Below are positions 60,301-64,000 of a DNA stretch of 64,000 nucleotides, piece by piece; the first letter of the stretch is position 1, and each line of letters starts with the position of its first letter. The stretch comes from Kryptolebias marmoratus (taxonomy: Eukaryota > Chordata > Actinopteri > Cyprinodontiformes > Rivulidae), in the NCBI RefSeq assembly GCF_001649575.2, contig NC_051434.1:13277840-13341839 (forward strand). Reading direction: 5' to 3'. The notes beneath the pieces are model-generated. The model did no database searches, was not told where the DNA came from, and saw nothing but the letters and a program-made list of their open reading frames with translations. The translations under genes and the position numbers were made by a program.

Positions 60301-62282
60301 GTTCACCTGCGGAGGCGCGGGGGCGTCTCTGTAGCTGGGGAGGATTTTCAGCGTGATCCCGCCGCTGCAGTCCTTCAGCATCTCCTGCAGCTCGGTGGGG
60401 TTGTTGCCGACGTCCTTCCCGTTCACCTCTTTGATGATGTCGCCCACGTGGAGCAGGCCCTGCCTGTCGATCATGCCGCCGTGGAGGATCCGGGCGATGA
60501 CCAGGTCGTCCTTCTCCACTCGAAAAGTCACGCCCTGGTGGAGGAGCAGCAGCAGGCGCGGGAGTTGAATGTTTAAAAACTCAGACACTCGTGCTTTCTA
60601 TTATTCATGGCCAGTCGTGTACTCCATACACACACACACACACACCAGTGGCTCGCCGGCCTTCTTTCGGATGCCGATCATGCGCACCGCGTCGGCCTGC
60701 ATGAGAGCGTTGTTCACCGCTGCGTCGTTGCTCGTCTCTGCCGGAGGAGGGACCTCGTAACATTTTGATGCCACCATGTCGTGAGCCTCTAAAAGAGACT
60801 GAGAGACAGAAAGGAGTTGAGAAAGAGGAAGTAATAATGCCTGGAGGCAAGCCAGGAAGAAGAATCACATTCTTCCTTTACGAATAAGCAAAAAAATAAA
60901 TAAAAAAAAAAAGCTCCTTTCTCAGCTCAATTCTCTAAGGAATTCGATTCATTTCTGGAGTTTTTTTTCCTCACATAAAACAGACTGTATGATAAAAATG
61001 AATGAATGAATGAATTATATCTGCAAACATTTAACAGACTGTCAAAATTAAACTGAAGGTTTTTTTTACGTTTGATTTTATTTATCCAAAGAGGGGAAAA
61101 GGCACCCACAAAGAAAGGTTATTTTCTCTCATCCTGTTACTTTTGGTTGACTGAGTATCCGTCCAACAGTTTGTACCCAAACTTTATATTCGTCATTTCA
61201 TTTTTAAAATAGCCCACAAAAAATAAACAAGTTGGGAAACACATGCTCAGTGATGTAATATCTGTTTCCCTTTTCCATCTGGCCGGCCTTTCCCTTCCTC
61301 CCACCACATCTCTCTTCCTCAGTAGGTCACCAGGGTCTTATCTTACGGCCAACAGCCCTGAGGGCTCCGATTGGTGCAGAGGCTGCCTGGGGCTCAGAAC
61401 ACCAACTCTTATTGGTCGGCTCGGCGTAAAGCCCCTTGTAGGGCCAGAGGCGGAGGTTTGAGCTCTACTGATGCGTGAGGGCAGGTTTTAAGAACACCAA
61501 ATGTGTGCCGCCGTCACCAACTCAGTCAAAACAAACCCGACAGCAAGCTCCCGTGTAAAGCAAATCACTCAAAATAATATTAGTCATAATTCATCCCGCT
61601 CAGACTAATCCGGCTCGGAGAAAGCCGATTCACCTGGAAGTGCGGCTCCTGCAGGATCCTGGACAGTTCGGCTGCGCTGTCATCTTTCACCATGAGGTTC
61701 TGGATGTCGCCCAGGATCTCCGTCACCAGCTCCACGTTGTTGTCCTGCACGGCTTCCAGCTTCACTTCCTCCTGCTGCTCGTGAGCCTGCGGGAGACAAA
61801 GCAGCTCGAGCTCGTCACCGATGTGGAAAGAGGAGCAGATGTTAGCTTTGGATTTGGATGTGTAGAGGCTGAATGAATGGTAGTGATTGCTGGATTCTGA
61901 GTGTTGTAAACAAGCCACTCTCCCCCCTTGTGTTGGGAGTGAAAAATAAATCTCTCATTTCTACAAATTGCAGCCCTGCAGGGAACAATTGTATGGAGGA
62001 AAATGACAATAACCTGCCTGGCAGAAGGCCAGTGGATTATTTTTACGTTGGCATCAACTCCTGCACGTGTTCATCTGTGATTAAGCACCTCAGCTCGGAG
62101 CTGGCTGCAGGTTCTGCTCACCCTGAGCTACATGTGTGTGTGTCTGTGTCTGTGTGTGTGCTGCCTGAACAGGGTAAACCTACAATGGGACTTTCCATGA
62201 TCCCGCGCAGGAAAAGCAGGTCGATGTCTTTGGCGCCCGTGGAGGTGGGCTGTTCACCCGCATTCTCCAACACCTGCTGCAT
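57387..62282 (-). CDS. pals2 (mpp6): MAGUK scaffold protein PALS2/MPP6
   Basis: Eleven coding exons on the minus strand: 62282-62180, 61786-61634, 60798-60646, 60534-60307, 59500-59369, 59282-59186, 58919-58851, 58775-58614, 58533-58331, 58223-58095, 57563-57387. Order: N-terminal [20 protein letters not shown], an L27 region ([18 protein letters not shown]), a PDZ domain ([20 protein letters not shown]), an SH3 domain ([13 protein letters not shown] to [15 protein letters not shown]), a basic Hook segment ([11 protein letters not shown]) and a guanylate-kinase-like domain ([17 protein letters not shown]) ending [10 protein letters not shown]. The GK P-loop lacks the classical Lys-Ser/Thr pair, as usual for MAGUKs, which act as protein-binding scaffolds at membranes and cell junctions. 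PDZ residues [13 protein letters not shown] favour PALS2/MPP6 over MPP2. Exons 2-11 join perfectly (500 aa plus stop). The exon 1-2 junction is unresolved (phase 1 against 0, family phrase K/R-S-L-A-K missing). Whether it is the teleost 'a' or 'b' copy cannot be decided. Confidence 0.9.
57610..57915 (+). repeat. Dispersed repeat family B inside a pals2 intron
   Basis: Shares GTCTGTCTGTTAGCAAAA, GGATGTACCTCTAGGACTGA, GCCACAGCTAATCGACCTTA, AGCAAACACAAAAATGGCGA and the end GCGCATTCCTTCAGAGAATG with the copies at 14825-15150 and 5869-6190 (inverted). It lies in the last intron of pals2, in antisense orientation. Confidence 0.65.
59501..60306 (-). other. pals2 (mpp6): pals2 intron between the PDZ and SH3 exons
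   Basis: About 0.8 kb without a further exon. It has a (GT)n array near 60091-60107 and a decayed form of the family B palindrome (CTTTCCTTCAAGGAATGC, ~59988-60005). Confidence 0.6.
60629..60645. repeat. (CA)n microsatellite abutting a pals2 splice donor
   Basis: On the minus strand this array is (GT)n and begins exactly at the exon end, so the 5' splice site reads CTG|GTGTGTGTGTGTG. Confidence 0.85.
60799..61633 (-). other. pals2 (mpp6): pals2 intron between L27 and PDZ-linker exons
   Basis: About 0.8 kb. It contains A-rich homopolymers and a moderately GC-rich block at 61320-61470 of unknown nature. No extra exon is supported. Confidence 0.6.
61787..62179 (-). other. pals2 (mpp6): pals2 intron 1 (between first two recognised coding exons)
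   Basis: About 390 bp with a (GT)n stretch near 62132-62160. The family's short K/R-S-L-A-K segment should be encoded between these two exons, but I could not find it here with certainty. Confidence 0.5.
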
Positions 62283-62284
62283 GA

Positions 62285-64000
62285 CTGGAAACAAACACAC
62301 ACGAGGAACGTCAGCCAGGCATGAAAGTCATGTAAGGCACAAAGAGATTGCTCATCTGAATGCAGGAACTGACCACTTTAGGCCCCAAATCCCTCAGATT
62401 CTGTGACACTCTTCTTCCGCAAAGTCAAGCTTTACTGCTACACTTTTTTCACCTGTATAGTTCTGGTCACTAGACAGAGCCAGATGCCACAAAACCTCCA
62501 TTTTATTTCCAGTTGTGAACTTCAGAACTGCAAGATTTTCAAGGCATTCAGTAAAAAAAAAAAAAAAANNNNNNNNNNNNNNNNNNNNNNNNNNNNNNNN
62601 NNNNNNNNNNNNNNNNNNNNNNNNNNNNNNNNNNNNNNNNNNNGGGGGGGGGTCTTAGCAATGTAAAATCTGTTATCCTGTTAAAACAAACAGATAGGAG
62701 GAGAGGTGTGGACTGTCGCTGTGAGCCAGCCAGCGCTGTAATGCCAGGGTCTCAAAGCCAATGTAAGCCCATTTAAGGCACTTAAAGCCCTGGGAACGTG
62801 TGTGAGTGTTTTAAAGCATGTGTCAGTGTGTCATTATACACTTATGCGGGTAATAAGTATGCCCAGTCTGCATTTTAATACAGTTAACTCACTATTATTA
62901 CGCTGAAGTTTGCTCCACTAACCCGCTATTACTCCTTTAACCCTGACTCATGCTTCGTGTCGTCAAGCCACACTCTCTACACTTCAACATCCTCTTTAGA
63001 GAAATGTGCCAAATTACTGCTCTGGAAACACAAATTATGAACAACTGATGATGCTCATATAACGTTGTCTTGTATTTGCACTCCTAAAGCATTCGCTGTT
63101 GTTTCTTTACGCGATAAATCGACATTTGGACCATTTTTAAACCGTAATCTGCAAAGGCAGAGCAGGTGAAACACACCGACGCGTTACAATTTCATATTTA
63201 ATAGAGTTTCTTGTAATTATTCTACATAATTGTGAGGAAAAAAAGGAGTATTTTTCTGACTTTATTGCCCAACTTTTGTCAATATCTGGTCACTTTATAA
63301 CAACATTCAACAGTCTAGAGCTGGTGCATTTATGATTGTAGTGAGAGTCGATGTATTTTATTGCTTTAAAATAAATGAAGAAAGAAAAACAAGTCACAGA
63401 ACTGCAAAAACAAACCTTAAATATTTATGAAGAACAAACAGGGGAGAGAAGTTCAAACCTCCACTGCAGACTGTTGAACTAATACATCCATAAAGATTTA
63501 CACATTTACTGCATGACAGCACAGGAGCGCTAATCTGAAACTCCGTTTGGATTCCCACACACTATAATGCATTGTATGAGCATGAAACTTAGCTCCTGTG
63601 GGGACCACACACACACACACAATTATTCAGAGCAAAGCTATAATTGCAGAGACAACCACACACACAAAGCCATAAACAAGCTACAGCTCGACTTCACTGC
63701 ATTTACTCCCACAGGGAGTCGTGCTACAGCCAAACTGCTCAAGTTGTTTTTTGCGTTTCAACGTTTACGTTTGGACTTCCCGTGAGTTAGACTTTTCCAC
63801 GAAAGAACAGAAACATCACCCAAAGCTGGTTAATATCCCTAAACCAGAGTTTAAAGTCAGAGCATAAGTACACATCTGGAACCGAACATACAACTTTGTT
63901 CTTCCGCTCCTTTGTGTGTGTGTGGGTTTTTTTTTCTGCTCTCTGGGCTGACCTTTAACCGCTCGCTGAGATTACTGTGTCATCACATCTTCGGCCACAG
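62285..64000 (-). other. Upstream part of pals2 and flank; nothing coding recognised
   Basis: The first recognised exon begins two bases before its ATG at a good acceptor (GTTTCCAG on the minus strand). At least one 5' UTR exon and the promoter must therefore lie further right, possibly beyond the window. The interval holds an N gap (~62569-62643) flanked by poly-A and poly-G, a (CA)n stretch near 63606-63622 and AT-rich DNA. No further exon can be supported. Confidence 0.45.
62569..62643. other. Assembly gap (N run)
   Basis: About 75 unknown bases between a poly-A run and a poly-G run; probably unresolved homopolymer sequence. Confidence 0.97.

Noticed and set aside
62055..62068. A 14-nt stretch with CAG before and GTAAAA after on the minus strand, tempting as the missing pals2 microexon
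   Set aside because: Its length and phase would fit, but it would encode G-V-D-A-N, unlike the family's K/R-S-L-A-K. Probably a chance match.

Overview
The window is eukaryotic and almost certainly from a ray-finned (teleost) fish. It has short exons with GT/AG introns, long AT-rich non-coding stretches, many CA/GT/GATA/AAT microsatellites, degenerate transposon relics and three runs of N (33862-34041, 36876-36887, about 62569-62643). Four protein-coding genes can be rebuilt exon by exon. All other open frames look like chance frames in non-coding or low-complexity DNA. No operon, CRISPR array, tRNA or rRNA was seen.

Layout. Bases 1 to about 28.8 kb hold no recognisable coding exon. This is a regulatory-looking gene desert with old repeats (two dispersed families, an AGGTCA-rich repeat, LTR-like, piggyBac-like and LINE relics) and several non-repetitive stretches that look like conserved non-coding elements. 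The homeobox pair dlx6a (+, 29201-30719) and dlx5a (-, 35163-36553) follows, tail to tail. The 4.4 kb between them carries two stretches dense in homeodomain-type TAATTA/TAATTG sites, at the place where vertebrates keep the Dlx5/6 enhancers I56i and I56ii. A 105-bp GATA microsatellite lies between the two stretches. Both genes encode homeodomain transcription factors of the Distal-less family (forebrain GABAergic neurons, branchial arches, fins, ear) and are expected to share the intergenic enhancers.

From 38.3 kb a CpG-rich promoter with CRE and ETS-type sites leads into ago2 (+, 38978-48565, 20 coding exons, 869 aa), the Argonaute of the miRNA pathway. A candidate 3' UTR of about 7.4 kb follows, ending near an AATAAA at 55927. 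Convergent to it is a MAGUK scaffold gene, pals2/mpp6 (-, coding exons 62282-57387), with L27, PDZ, SH3 and guanylate-kinase-like domains.

The most notable coding observation is that ago2 carries Asp in place of the catalytic glutamate of the PIWI tetrad (D647, human E637), and Tyr in place of a neighbouring Phe (Y676, human F666). This fits the published finding that most teleosts have slicing-impaired Ago2. Other points of interest are a symmetric 48-nt cassette exon at the ago2 N-terminus, an unresolved short segment between the first two coding exons of pals2, and the enhancer-like intergenic region. I found no clear evidence for an entirely new biological system.
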